Source of the DNA: Paramacrobiotus metropolitanus
Taxonomy: Eukaryota > Tardigrada > Eutardigrada > Parachela > Macrobiotidae
NCBI RefSeq assembly: GCF_019649055.1
Contig: NW_026570227.1
Location: forward strand, 2,666,001-2,730,000
Direction of reading: 5' to 3'
DNA length: 64,000 nt
Part shown: piece by piece, positions 1 through 8,145 of the stretch
Layout: each line of letters opens with the position of its first letter
Numbering within the stretch: the stretch's first letter is position 1
Notes under the pieces: generated by a model
Told to the model about the DNA's origin: nothing
The model's database searches: none
Seen by the model: the letters and a program-made list of their open reading frames with translations, nothing else
Program-made: the position numbers and the translations under genes

Positions 1-585
1 ACGTACAGAATCGGGGAGAGACTTGCTAGTGTATTCAACAAGAGCGGCGAGAAACTCAAGCTCCTTCATCTTTTTATTCTTTAGAACCAGACTAATGGCG
101 TAAGCCTGCAACTGTGCTCCAGCGGCGGCGTCATTGGAGGAGTGGGTAAGTCGAGCTACACGGTCTACAGAGTAACTCATCTGCTCCGTCCGATTGTAAA
201 AGTACAAGGGAAACGCTGTTATCCAAGCGGCGGGATTACACTCTGTTCCCCGGTTGCGGACGCTCTGCGCCGCGGCGGTCCAGTCTTTTGGGGGCGAATG
301 TTTCCAGCTGGCAATAATCTCAGTCAGTTTGCCAAAGGCTGTCCGCTTAGTGTAGTTCTGGTAAAAAGCATTGCTGCATTCCCGAGCGGCATTTTCCATG
401 GAAAAGTAGCCGGTATCCAGTAGTGACCTTCCGTAAGCGTGAGTCAGTAGCATTTTTTCCCAGTAAGTCGAAATTTTACTACGCACCCCCGCCAGGTTCA
501 TGTGGCAAGACGTGGGGCGCTTGAGGGGTGTTCCAACACATTCTCCGATGAGTGCGCCTAATAAACAGCCTTTGAACTGATCCAT
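1..585 (-). CDS. ADP-ribosylhydrolase (ARH)-like protein, N-terminal part, probably catalytically dead
   Basis: An open frame on the minus strand starts at an ATG at 585 and runs without a stop to the window edge, so the C-terminus is missing. It opens with MDQFKGCLLGALIGECVG, the typical N-terminal signature of the ADP-ribosylglycohydrolase/ARH3 fold. Further on LTHSSNDAAAGAQLQAYAI matches the conserved LTH segment and following helix of the family. These enzymes bind two Mg ions and remove ADP-ribose from proteins. The N-terminal metal site, normally a T-D-D-T-type motif, is here TYWEKM, and the Gly-Asn-Gly-Ala-Met-Arg segment is also degraded (CNPAAWI). I infer a pseudoenzyme, or a binder of ADP-ribose. 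It is divergent from the PC4-like gene, with 220 bp between the start codons, and could be part of the element or host DNA at its edge. Family call fairly sure; lost activity is inference. Confidence 0.7.
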   Translation of the reverse strand, partial: MDQFKGCLLGALIGECVGTPLKRPTSCHMNLAGVRSKISTYWEKMLLTHAYGRSLLDTGYFSMENAARECSNAFYQNYTKRTAFGKLTEIIASWKHSPPKDWTAAAQSVRNRGTECNPAAWITAFPLYFYNRTEQMSYSVDRVARLTHSSNDAAAGAQLQAYAISLVLKNKKMKELEFLAALVEYTSKSLPDSVR

Positions 586-805
586 GGCGTTTGAAATTGC
601 AAATGAGCTTTCGTTGCCAAAGAAATCAGCTTTTATCCATGAAACGGTACTGGCGATGACCTACTTTCTCTCTGACTCTCTCTGGTGCAGTCAACTGGTG
701 GCGACATTCATGTACGAACATATACTAGCGCGTTCTGACCATGTTTGTTCCGTATATATAAGTCGATTCTTTGTCGTTGAAAGCTCATTTGCATCTTCTG
801 CAGCC
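586..805. promoter_or_regulatory. Divergent intergenic region between the ARH-like and PC4-like genes
   Basis: This 220-bp stretch separates two divergent start codons (585 minus, 806 plus). The plus side has a strong TATA box (753-762). On the minus side a weaker TATA-like string lies at about 718-723 (plus-strand coordinates), roughly 135 bp upstream of the ARH-like start. Viewed as a bidirectional promoter it would tie the ARH-like gene to the element; that is inference. Confidence 0.4.
753..762 (+). promoter_or_regulatory. TATA box of the PC4-like gene
   Basis: TATATATAAG lies 44 bp upstream of the ATG at 806, which leaves room for a transcription start about 25-30 bp downstream and a short leader. 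It is a near-consensus TATA element in otherwise mixed-composition DNA. It is the likely target of either the host TBP or the element's own TBP-like protein encoded at 2085-2624. Confidence 0.6.
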
Positions 806-1923
806 ATGGATTCGTTTGACCTTTCAGACTTACTTTTTATCCCAGCGCAACGGGAATACTCTTCTGGATCTTTTCATCTGAAGTTCTTAGATTCTGGTAA
901 AATCCAAATGACTGGATTTCGATGTTATAAGAAATCTTTGTGACTTTCGATTCCTGAATTTCTACAGGTCCTTGTTTATCTACGTGAAGCGAACAGCCGC
1001 GAAGACGCTAAAGATTTAAGCGATGGTTTGATGGCGAAGCGCGTTGTTGTAAACGGGGTCACCGTCATTCAAATCGATCGATTCATTGGTGAGATCTCTT
1101 GCGGCCGCGCGAGAATTCCTAGAAAAGGAATCAAACTGCTGCATTCCATAAAATGGGGTGATTTGCGACGTTCGTTGGCCTTCATTCAAAACTTCAATAT
1201 TCAACCGTTACCAGCGGAATTTCATCTCGAATGTGCTTCAGCTATTGTTTCGCTAGCAAACGACATGACAAATGGTGACGTGTGGAGAATTGCGCACGAC
1301 GAAACTTTACTGTATCGTCTTGAAACACAATATATGGATATACTGTCCAAGTGCGATGCCTATGACGTCACTGGCGCACCATCGCCAGTGGAATTTCACT
1401 GTTGTAAGTCTTTAAGAGCAATGTTTGTCTGTAGTAATTTCAGTTTTGCGTTTACTGCTCTACTGTTGACATCAACATGGCTTTAGTACGGGCTTTGGAA
1501 GTTTTGGGGGTGCATGAAGATTTTACTATCTACAAAATCAACGCTGTAGTTAGTATGTTTTGGAACCCGAAGGACGTTTGCTTCTTTCTAGTGTTCGATG
1601 CCAAACCGGACGGTTCTGGGTTGAAGAAGGCCATGGACAAAGGAGTTCGCCTGGCGTATGCCGATATCAACAGCATGTTAGGGATGATTCGTAACGGGGC
1701 GCTCCAGGACTACATGGACCGCGCCATCGTTGACAAGAGCGCTGAAAAGTTTTCTCTACCGGGCCAGGGCTGTGTGGATGTTACTGTCAGCATCCACCCG
1801 AAATACGGATGCATGATTCGTTTCTCTCAACCTCGGCGCACCATTCAACTACCATATCAGGGATTCATCAATCTCATGGAGGAAATCTACATCCAGCACT
1901 GGGGACGGGATATTGTTGCCTGA
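806..1923 (+). CDS. Spliced gene with two or three PC4-like (p15 coactivator) units
   Basis: Best model: exons 806-896, 990-1403 and 1487-1923, 313 residues. The second intron (1404-1486) has a GTAAGT donor and TTTAG acceptor and closes in phase. The first (GTAAAA donor at 897) is less certain: acceptors at 967 or 989 are possible and only 989 keeps frame. Three segments resemble the PC4 pattern of a beta ridge followed by Lys-Gly-Ile-x-Leu and an amphipathic helix with a late Leu: one with VTVIQIDRF followed by RKGIKL and a Trp-containing helix, one around FFLVFDAKPDG and KGVRLAYADI, and a weaker C-terminal one around IRFSQPRRTIQLPYQ. PC4 proteins bind single-stranded DNA and act as transcription coactivators or replication cofactors in the nucleus. 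The neighbouring TBP-like gene supports a transcription role. The fold assignment is by pattern only; profile evidence is lacking. Confidence 0.5.
1404..1486 (+). other. Intron 2 of the PC4-like gene (83 bp)
   Basis: Donor GTAAGT after 1403 and acceptor TTTAG ending at 1486. The upstream exon leaves one base of a codon and the downstream exon supplies two, so the frame continues. The size matches host-style introns elsewhere in the window, implying nuclear splicing of element transcripts. Confidence 0.65.
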
Positions 1924-2037
1924 CTGGATGCTTCAATTTTTATTAGCATATCTTACTTAGCATTTACTCTGTTCTGTTTGTTGTGAAAAGAAAAAAGGCT
2001 TAGAAGCCATTATTTGTGACAGTCTTAACTTGAAAGG

Positions 2038-2046
2038 TATATAAAG
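2038..2046 (+). promoter_or_regulatory. TATA box of the TBP-like gene
   Basis: TATATAAAG begins 47 bp upstream of the ATG at 2085, again spacing suited to a short-leader mRNA. That the gene for a TATA-binding protein has a consensus TATA box suggests possible autoregulation; this is inference. Confidence 0.6.
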
Positions 2047-2084
2047 GTTCCAAGTTGACACTGTCGCAATTAATGCTCGTAGCC

Positions 2085-2624
2085 ATGGATATCCGTAACG
2101 TCATTCTTTCCGTCCAATTCGACAAAGCGATTTGTTTGGAGAAAGTTTGGAAATCATTTCCACTTAATACAAAGTCCGTTAAAGGATTTGATGCTGTCAC
2201 TTTAAGTTTACAAAACAAAACGTTCTGTCAATTATTCCCTAATGGTAAGGCTATAATAAACGGTGCTAAAAGTATTACAGGGACGTATTCACTCCTAAAA
2301 TGTTATCAAATGATGCTTTATACTCAAGGCATAGAGTTAAACATTAAGGACAGCAGTGTCGCAAATACCGTTTGCACGTACAAGCATACACACAACGTTA
2401 ACTTGGTAAAGCTTTACGAAAAAGCAAAAAACTTCTCCATGCAACGTCTACTAGAACCAGAGCTGTTTCCAGCACTAAAATTAAGGCTTTCGTACGCTAC
2501 CATTCATATTTTCCATACCGGTAGCTGTGTAGTCCTTGGTTGTACTTCTTCGGAGCAAATTCGAGAAGTTTTTGAATTTGTAATAAAACTCCTAGATTCT
2601 TCAACTGAAAACTCCAGAATCTGA
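2085..2624 (+). CDS. TATA-binding protein (TBP) homologue carried by the virus-like element
   Basis: 179 residues, nearly only the bipartite TBP core. Two direct repeats are visible (about residues 3-85 and 90-173). All four DNA-kinking phenylalanines of TBP have counterparts: F35 and F51 (GFDAV, LFPNGK) and F128 and F143 (EPELFPAL, HIFHTG). The symmetric minor-groove asparagines are also present, N5 (IRNVILS) and N94 (VANTVC); N5 to F35 is 30 residues, as in cellular TBP. GAKS after the first stirrup and EPELFP in the second repeat are family hallmarks. TBP nucleates RNA polymerase II pre-initiation complexes on TATA promoters. There is no long N-terminal tail. Start 2085 is chosen over in-frame upstream non-ATG codons because it lies in CCATGG context and just before the fold. 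It lies between the PC4-like gene and the packaging ATPase on the same strand. It is divergent in sequence but key residues are kept, so it is probably functional or recently so. Confidence 0.85.
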   Translation: MDIRNVILSVQFDKAICLEKVWKSFPLNTKSVKGFDAVTLSLQNKTFCQLFPNGKAIINGAKSITGTYSLLKCYQMMLYTQGIELNIKDSSVANTVCTYKHTHNVNLVKLYEKAKNFSMQRLLEPELFPALKLRLSYATIHIFHTGSCVVLGCTSSEQIREVFEFVIKLLDSSTENSRI

Positions 2625-2726
2625 ATCAATAACGGAATTTTTCAAAGTCAAAATCAGGAGTTTCTTGAAAAAAATTTCTCATAGATAAAGCATACAAATA
2701 GCGGTTTGAAAACGGAGTTTTTTAAA

Positions 2727-3362
2727 ATGGAAAAGGTGACTTTTGATTTCAGATTTAAAACTCTTTGTTCGCTTTATATTTCTGGTCCAACTATGTCCGG
2801 AAAATCGACATTTACGATGCAACTTTTACGGAGTATTCCCAATAATTTCACACCTGCGCCCATACGTATAGTATATGCGTACGGTACATGGCAAGAGGCA
2901 TTCAGTAATTTTGATAAGTCCATCGAGTTGCTGCCAGGAATGGATAAAATCTTGGAGGATGAAAATTTTTTTGATAGAAATACGCCTACGCTACTTATTC
3001 TTGATGATCTCATGGAAGAAATATCAAAAAACGCAAAGTGTTCGACAATATTTACCAGAGATGTGCATCATAAAAATTTTTCCGTTATCTTTATATCGCA
3101 AAATTTATACAAACAAGGCAGAAGCATGAGAGATATCTCTCTTAACTCACAATATTTAATTTTATTTAAATCTGTACATGATGTACAACAGATTAAACTA
3201 CTTTCTCGCCAGCTAGGTATGCCGCATTTGTGTGATGCATACAAAAAGGCTATAAAGGAACCTTTTGGTTATTTGGTAATAAATCTCCGTCCTGATACAC
3301 CTGACAGGCTAAGGCTACAGTCAAACATATTTGACTACCGAAAAATATACGTGGAAAAATGA
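2727..3362 (+). CDS. A32/FtsK-HerA type genome-packaging ATPase
   Basis: 211 residues from the ATG at 2727. Walker A is GPTMSGKST near residues 21-29 and Walker B is TLLILDDL. The segment TRDVHHKNFSVIFISQNLY matches the sensor region typical of Polinton and poxvirus A32-like ATPases. The enzyme pumps the DNA genome into preformed capsids. The stop overlaps the start of the next gene (ATGA at 3359-3362), as expected for a compact viral cassette. No lesion seen. The 102 bp upstream of it are AT-rich without a clear TATA box. Confidence 0.9.
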   Translation: MEKVTFDFRFKTLCSLYISGPTMSGKSTFTMQLLRSIPNNFTPAPIRIVYAYGTWQEAFSNFDKSIELLPGMDKILEDENFFDRNTPTLLILDDLMEEISKNAKCSTIFTRDVHHKNFSVIFISQNLYKQGRSMRDISLNSQYLILFKSVHDVQQIKLLSRQLGMPHLCDAYKKAIKEPFGYLVINLRPDTPDRLRLQSNIFDYRKIYVEK

Positions 3363-3679
3363 ATCCAGAAGACGTTCTCAGTATACTACGCGCTTTGGTA
3401 ATCATGAATCCACGACAGCGTAGATATTTTTTACAGGTTGCTTCTAAAAAACAAATTTTAGCAATTGAAGAAGCTTGTTTAAATTTGGTGAAGCAACCAA
3501 CGGCTTTGAGTAAAGTTGATTTAGCCAGAGCACGACGTTTTGCACCGATAATTAAGCGTTTAGCCGACAGAAAACTTTCACACGTTAAAAAGCGAACAAT
3601 TTTAGCGCAAAAAGGAGGATTCTTAGCTGCTCTACTTCCAATTCTAGGAACACTAGTTGCATCATTTATAACAAAATGA
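3359..3679 (+). CDS. Small basic protein with a hydrophobic C-terminal segment
   Basis: 106 residues, rich in Lys/Arg, ending in a Lys-Gly-Gly followed by a hydrophobic, glycine-containing stretch (GGFLAALLPILGTLVASF) and a short polar tail. Small proteins of this shape sit next to the packaging ATPase in many Polinton-like elements and may be minor virion components or membrane-active peptides comparable to adenovirus core or pVI peptides; that role is inference. It overlaps the ATPase by four bases and the next gene by four bases (3676-3679), so the three are likely co-expressed. Confidence 0.6.
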   Translation: MNPEDVLSILRALVIMNPRQRRYFLQVASKKQILAIEEACLNLVKQPTALSKVDLARARRFAPIIKRLADRKLSHVKKRTILAQKGGFLAALLPILGTLVASFITK

Positions 3680-4643
3680 AGACCTACGTTCTTGTGCCAG
3701 AGTCCGAATTTTCTGCGCCCGGCAAGACCAAAGCCACATCATGGAAAAAGGCTGAAAAAATTCGTAGTGCCATGACTCATGATTTGCTGGCTCGAGCCGC
3801 GTATCAGACTAAGCCTGCAGACTATGAACCACGGGTTATAAGATCTGAAGTTAACGAACACATACCAAACGTGCCTTCGCAAAGAAACTATGGTACTCAA
3901 GCTGCGCCCCTACTTACTGATGGATCAACGCAAGCGACCGAACCTCCGGTTATTCAGTATCTACCAAGTGAGCCGGTATATATCCAAAGTGAGCCCACAA
4001 TACAATATATTGAACGCGAACCTATTGTGCAGTATATCGAGCGCGATCCCGTTGTACAGTATATCGAACGTGATCCAGTTCTACAATACGTACCACAGTA
4101 TGTACCTAGAGAGACACTGGTAAAACATGTGTATAAAAGTCCACGCCCCAAGCCAATATCCAAAGGGCAAAAACCAAAAAAGAAGCTACCATCCTCACCC
4201 ATCGTAGAGTTTCCTGATGATGGGTCATTAGAGTATGTACCTCCCGAATACGAACCACTTCCCGTGTCGCTACTACAGACCGGATTGACGTTGTGGTTGC
4301 ACCGCGAAGCTATGGTCCAATTACACGCAGCAAAAAAGCGGCTCCGTATAAGGTTCCCGAAAGAAAAGCGAATACATCCAGGGCTTTATCGGCCCCTTCG
4401 ACTTCACAGGCCTTACCTGTACCGGAAAATTTAAAAGCTTTGCCCGCCCCATCAACTTCGAAGGCTTTACCAGCGGCTCCGACAGCCAAAGCGTTGACCT
4501 ATACAGAACCAACGGAAACACGCACCCTCAAGAATGGCGTTGAAAAGAGCTATGACTTATTAAGGCGTAAAACCACAAAATCTACTGGTCCTCCTAAAAA
4601 GAAGCAAAAGACACAGAAGGGTGGTTGGCTCAGCTACGCATAA
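3676..4643 (+). CDS. Repeat-rich basic protein, interrupted by one frameshift near 4255-4290
   Basis: The frame from ATG 3676 encodes a Pro-, Lys- and Gln-rich protein with about four copies of a nine-residue repeat of the form P-x-x-Q-Y-I-E-R-D/E between about 3985 and 4110. Near 4255-4290 the convincing coding signal moves to another frame: the 3676 frame decays into Arg/Leu/His-rich sequence and stops at 4434, while the other frame carries a Ser/Ala/Pro-rich and Lys-rich tail that ends at 4643 with Lys-Gly-Gly-Trp-Leu. I read this as one gene with a single-base lesion or a sequencing error. It overlaps the integrase start. A low-complexity basic protein at this position is likely a structural or DNA-condensing virion protein, but I recognise no domain. 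Confidence 0.5.
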
Positions 4644-5692
4644 TGGCAACACTGGACGATATTTATTTAGATGCTTCTAATCCTGGTAGTCTGGGAGGCA
4701 TCGAGCGTTTGTACCGGGAAGCGCAAAATCATGGATTTTCTCGTCAGCAAGTGGAAGAGTATTTGCAAAGCAAAGACGCTTATACTCAACATAAACCCTT
4801 TCGGTCGAAATTTAAACGTCGGAAGATTTTATCATTTAATATTGGTGACCAGCACCAAATTGACTTGGCAGATATGCAAAAATTTGCGAATGATAATAAA
4901 GACGTTAAGTATTTACTGACTTGTGTCGATTGTTTCTCTCGCTACGGCTGGGCCGAGCCCGTCAAATCCAAGAAACCCGAAGAAATTATTTGTGCTCTGT
5001 GTAATATTTATAAAGAATCTGAACGACCACTGCGCTGTCAAAGCGATAATGGTAAAGAATTTGTGAATAAACAACTGAAAAACTTTTTTACTGATCACAA
5101 TATCAAGTTTTTTATAACAAAGAACGACGACGTTAAATGTGCCATGGTAGAACGCTTTAACCGAACAATTAAGGAACGTCTGGACGTGTACATGACAGAG
5201 AATAATACTTACAAGTACCTCGATATTTTACCTGAGATTTTAAAATCGTATAATAATTCTGTTCACTCTAGTACAGGGTTTGCACCCAGTCAAGTGGATG
5301 TGGATGAAGCGCGCATTATACGTCAAGACATGATAGAAGAGCCACAGGCAAAAAATCCTATTTTTCAGGTTGGGGATCACTTGCGTATAGCAAAACGCAA
5401 GCAGACGTTCGAAAAGGGATACGAAACCAATTACACTGAAGAAATTTTTAAAATTATACAAGTTAAAAAACGACAGAATCATTACATCTACGCTTTAGAG
5501 GACCTAGAAGGTGGGAAAATTGATGGAGATTTTTATGCCAGCGAACTGTCAAAATTTATTATGACTGAGCGACCGTTTCATCGTATATCACGTATATTAA
5601 GGGAGAGAATGTACAAGGGAAAACAGCAATACCTTATACGTTGGTACGTTACGGCCCCGCTTACGATTCTTGGGAAAACAAAGAAGATCTAA
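4643..5692 (+). CDS. Retroviral-type (rve) integrase with truncated chromodomain
   Basis: 349 residues. The DDE core is intact: D74 (HQIDLADM), D135 (QSDNGKEF) and E170 (VERFNRTI), a D,D35E spacing. This enzyme joins Polinton/adintovirus ends to host DNA. The C-terminus begins a chromodomain (RISRILRERMYKGKQQYLIRW), but right after the Trp the frame shifts: the last 15 or so residues are not chromodomain-like, whereas an alternative frame from about 5650 has the expected aromatic/acidic ending and stops at 5695-5697, overlapping the penton ATG in the same ATGA arrangement seen elsewhere. So a one-base loss near 5644-5652 probably truncates the chromodomain in this copy, leaving the catalytic core untouched. 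Chromodomains steer integration to chromatin. Confidence 0.9.
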   Translation: MATLDDIYLDASNPGSLGGIERLYREAQNHGFSRQQVEEYLQSKDAYTQHKPFRSKFKRRKILSFNIGDQHQIDLADMQKFANDNKDVKYLLTCVDCFSRYGWAEPVKSKKPEEIICALCNIYKESERPLRCQSDNGKEFVNKQLKNFFTDHNIKFFITKNDDVKCAMVERFNRTIKERLDVYMTENNTYKYLDILPEILKSYNNSVHSSTGFAPSQVDVDEARIIRQDMIEEPQAKNPIFQVGDHLRIAKRKQTFEKGYETNYTEEIFKIIQVKKRQNHYIYALEDLEGGKIDGDFYASELSKFIMTERPFHRISRILRERMYKGKQQYLIRWYVTAPLTILGKTKKI

Positions 5693-5693
5693 A

Positions 5694-6419
5694 ATGAGTT
5701 TTTATATGACACTACTGTCTTCCGCATCTCACAATATTTATCCCGCAAATCGTTGTGGGAAATTTACAACTTTGCTAGCCAAAGGTATTGATCTTGATGG
5801 AAACTGGGAAGTCGGTCTTTCCGAAATTATTTTACCACCGATGCGTCGTAGGTTTACTGAGGGTTTGGCAGTGCTAGTTAAAACCACGACTACACCGAGA
5901 CACAGTCGGTATTTAGACAAAGAGTCATACAATGACGAGAATCAACTAATTCGGAAAATAAACTTTCTGCTGCGTGACAAAGACACCATCTTTGGACATA
6001 TTGACGTGACTGGTAGCTCCGCACAGCTGGTGGTAAATCCCGATGCCGAGCTCACGTTTCAGGGATCAGAGTATACTAGGGCGCTGGGTCTATTGCAAGA
6101 GCACTTTTACGCCGGTGCCGGTGGTCAAACGTACCACTTACGACCGGGCAAACAGAGTCGTGTTGTGCATGTTTATTGCGACATTATTGAGCACGGGTTC
6201 GTCGGTGATGCAATGGTACCGTTGCTACGAACAATCGCCACCGTCGCCAGTTCCTACATTGAGACTACAATAATTTACGAAAATCCGCATTATGTGCCAC
6301 TTGCCAAACACACCTTTCAGACCATCGAACTAAAACTCGCAGATGATTTAGGGACAGAAGTATCGTTTCATCCCGGTACCACAATAATAAAGTTACATTT
6401 TCGACCCAAGAAACGCTGA
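5694..6419 (+). CDS. Penton (minor capsid) protein, single jelly-roll
   Basis: 241 residues from the ATG at 5694. The N-terminal third, with YPANRCGKFTTLLAKGIDL followed by NWEVGLSEIILP, is the hallmark of Polinton/adintovirus penton proteins, which form the capsid five-fold vertices. It lies between integrase and the pX-like gene, the usual order, and is uninterrupted. The gap to the next start codon is five bases. Confidence 0.85.
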   Translation: MSFYMTLLSSASHNIYPANRCGKFTTLLAKGIDLDGNWEVGLSEIILPPMRRRFTEGLAVLVKTTTTPRHSRYLDKESYNDENQLIRKINFLLRDKDTIFGHIDVTGSSAQLVVNPDAELTFQGSEYTRALGLLQEHFYAGAGGQTYHLRPGKQSRVVHVYCDIIEHGFVGDAMVPLLRTIATVASSYIETTIIYENPHYVPLAKHTFQTIELKLADDLGTEVSFHPGTTIIKLHFRPKKR

Positions 6420-6424
6420 AAAAA

Positions 6425-6796
6425 ATGGTACTTCAGGAGCACAAGTTTGATGAAAATCGTTATTTACAAGCCTTTAGCCGGCAACATGGGTTTGGGATGC
6501 CGGTATACCGCGGTGCCCCCATGTCCGGTGCTGGCTTTTGGGGGAAAGTTATCGGTTTTGCTAAAGGTATTTTCAGCAAAGCCGCGCCCCATATAAGCAA
6601 TTTAATAATAAAAGCCCAACCGCATATGAAAAATATGGCACATAAGGCTGTGGAATCGGCAATCGACAAAGCTGTAGAACATGTTAGTGACAAACTGAAA
6701 CAACAGCAAGGATCGGGTATTAAGGGCCGAAAACGACGCAAAGTAGTCCTTACAAAGCGACAACTTGCAATTGACGCACTTAAAGACAAACTATAA
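6425..6796 (+). CDS. pX/pVI-like minor virion protein with an adenain cleavage site
   Basis: 123 residues. The N-terminus (GFGMPVYRGAP) and a following amphipathic stretch (FWGKVIGFAKGIFSKAAPH) resemble the pX/pVI-type proteins of adintoviruses and adenoviruses, which disrupt membranes after proteolytic release. Residues 33-37 are MSGAG, an exact match to the adenain consensus (M/I/L)-x-G-x-G, placed immediately before the amphipathic helix; cleavage after A36 would free it. The C-terminal half is helical and strongly basic (KGRKRRKVV). The stop overlaps the hexon ATG by one base (TAATG). Intact. Confidence 0.75.
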   Translation: MVLQEHKFDENRYLQAFSRQHGFGMPVYRGAPMSGAGFWGKVIGFAKGIFSKAAPHISNLIIKAQPHMKNMAHKAVESAIDKAVEHVSDKLKQQQGSGIKGRKRRKVVLTKRQLAIDALKDKL

Positions 6797-8145
6797 TGGC
6801 TCTTATTGAAAGCGGTTCCGAACCTTCTATGCTCCTAGAGAGCCATTTATTTTATCTTCCGGCGACTCTTACCGAAAGGTGGAATACCCGCGATTATGAT
6901 ATCGGACCAACGCAAGCCCCGTCAGACACATACAACGATTATGTTTTTACCATTGCTCCGTGTCAAACTGAACTTATTAGTTTGGCAGATGTCCGATTTT
7001 CTTGTGATCTGTATGTTACTGACTCTAAAGGGGATATGCCCACGGATGATGCCTGCTTGACAACCGTAAATAATATTCTCGATAGTTTATTTGAACAGGT
7101 AATTGTCACTCTGGGTGATCGTAATATTTTTGACAGCAGCTCCATGTACCATATGCGGGGGTACATTGAAAATCTTCTAGGCTACACTAAGCAAGCGCAG
7201 GCTTCACAATTACAATTGTCTGGGTTTGCCATGGACACGTTACTGTGGAAGCAAGATCCATATTACGAAGCCAAAGTTAACAATGAAAAGATCTTTTTTA
7301 GCAAAGGAGCAGAGTTAAGACGAATGTGGCTTCGAGCGTACCGCCCACTGCAATTATCAGGAAAGCTGCATTGTGATTTGTTCCAACAGGACAAACCACT
7401 GATACCAGGTGTCGAGTTGAGCATAAAATTAGTGCGTAATAAAAACAGTCTAGTCTTTATGACGGACAGCGATTTATCAAAACCAAAAACTGTAATTATC
7501 AAAAACCCTCGTTTAAAAATTAGAAAATACGAGCCATCGCCCGATTTTCTAGGGGCTTTAACTAAGCAATTAGTTTCAACAAATGCCAAGTACCACATGG
7601 AACGTGTTGCCATGCGGCAAACCACTCTGTTTGCTGGACAGCAGCAACATACTTGGCCCAACCTTGTTATTGGTCAATTACCCAAGGTTATGCTCTTTGC
7701 TATGGTACCGAGTAGGGCATTCAATGGGGAATATACTTCGACGCCGTATGCTTTTAATCATTTCAGTTTGGCTTACTTGCATGCAGAAATAGACGGGCAA
7801 ATATTTCCAACTCGGGGATATAATATGGATTTCGAAAACGGGGCTAGTTTGGAGCCGTACGAAGGGCTTTTTGATACATTGGAGCGCCTTCACGAAGGTT
7901 TTGGAGAGCTACCCTTTGACAGATCTGATTATAATTTAGGTGGATTTTGTATTTATGGCTTTGATTTTACGAGAGGGCATACAGGGCGTGGTGCTTTATC
8001 GCTCATTCGGCAAGGTAATTTAAATATGAGCATGCGTTTTGCCAAACCATTACCAGAAGCAGCTGTATGTATCGCCATGCTAGTTTACGATAATATTATT
8101 GAAATAAACAATAATAGACAAGTACTTTTTGATTTTGCGCCATGA
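6796..8145 (+). CDS. Major capsid protein (hexon-like, double jelly-roll)
   Basis: 449 residues, the size usual for Polinton/adintovirus major capsid proteins. The opening (LESHLFYLPATLTERWNTRDY) and the following beta-rich sequence are typical, as are the position between the pX-like gene and the protease. It forms trimeric capsomers of an icosahedral shell, meaning the element had, or has, the capacity to make virions. Start and stop overlap both neighbours (TAATG and ATGA), and no lesion interrupts it. Confidence 0.88.
   Translation: MALIESGSEPSMLLESHLFYLPATLTERWNTRDYDIGPTQAPSDTYNDYVFTIAPCQTELISLADVRFSCDLYVTDSKGDMPTDDACLTTVNNILDSLFEQVIVTLGDRNIFDSSSMYHMRGYIENLLGYTKQAQASQLQLSGFAMDTLLWKQDPYYEAKVNNEKIFFSKGAELRRMWLRAYRPLQLSGKLHCDLFQQDKPLIPGVELSIKLVRNKNSLVFMTDSDLSKPKTVIIKNPRLKIRKYEPSPDFLGALTKQLVSTNAKYHMERVAMRQTTLFAGQQQHTWPNLVIGQLPKVMLFAMVPSRAFNGEYTSTPYAFNHFSLAYLHAEIDGQIFPTRGYNMDFENGASLEPYEGLFDTLERLHEGFGELPFDRSDYNLGGFCIYGFDFTRGHTGRGALSLIRQGNLNMSMRFAKPLPEAAVCIAMLVYDNIIEINNNRQVLFDFAP

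Noticed and set aside
142-423. Plus-strand open frame of 93 codons
   Set aside because: It lies entirely opposite the ARH-like gene, which has clear family motifs; the plus frame has none.
584-805. Upstream extension of the PC4-like first exon
   Set aside because: It would run through the TATA box and promoter; the ATG at 806 fits the TATA spacing better.
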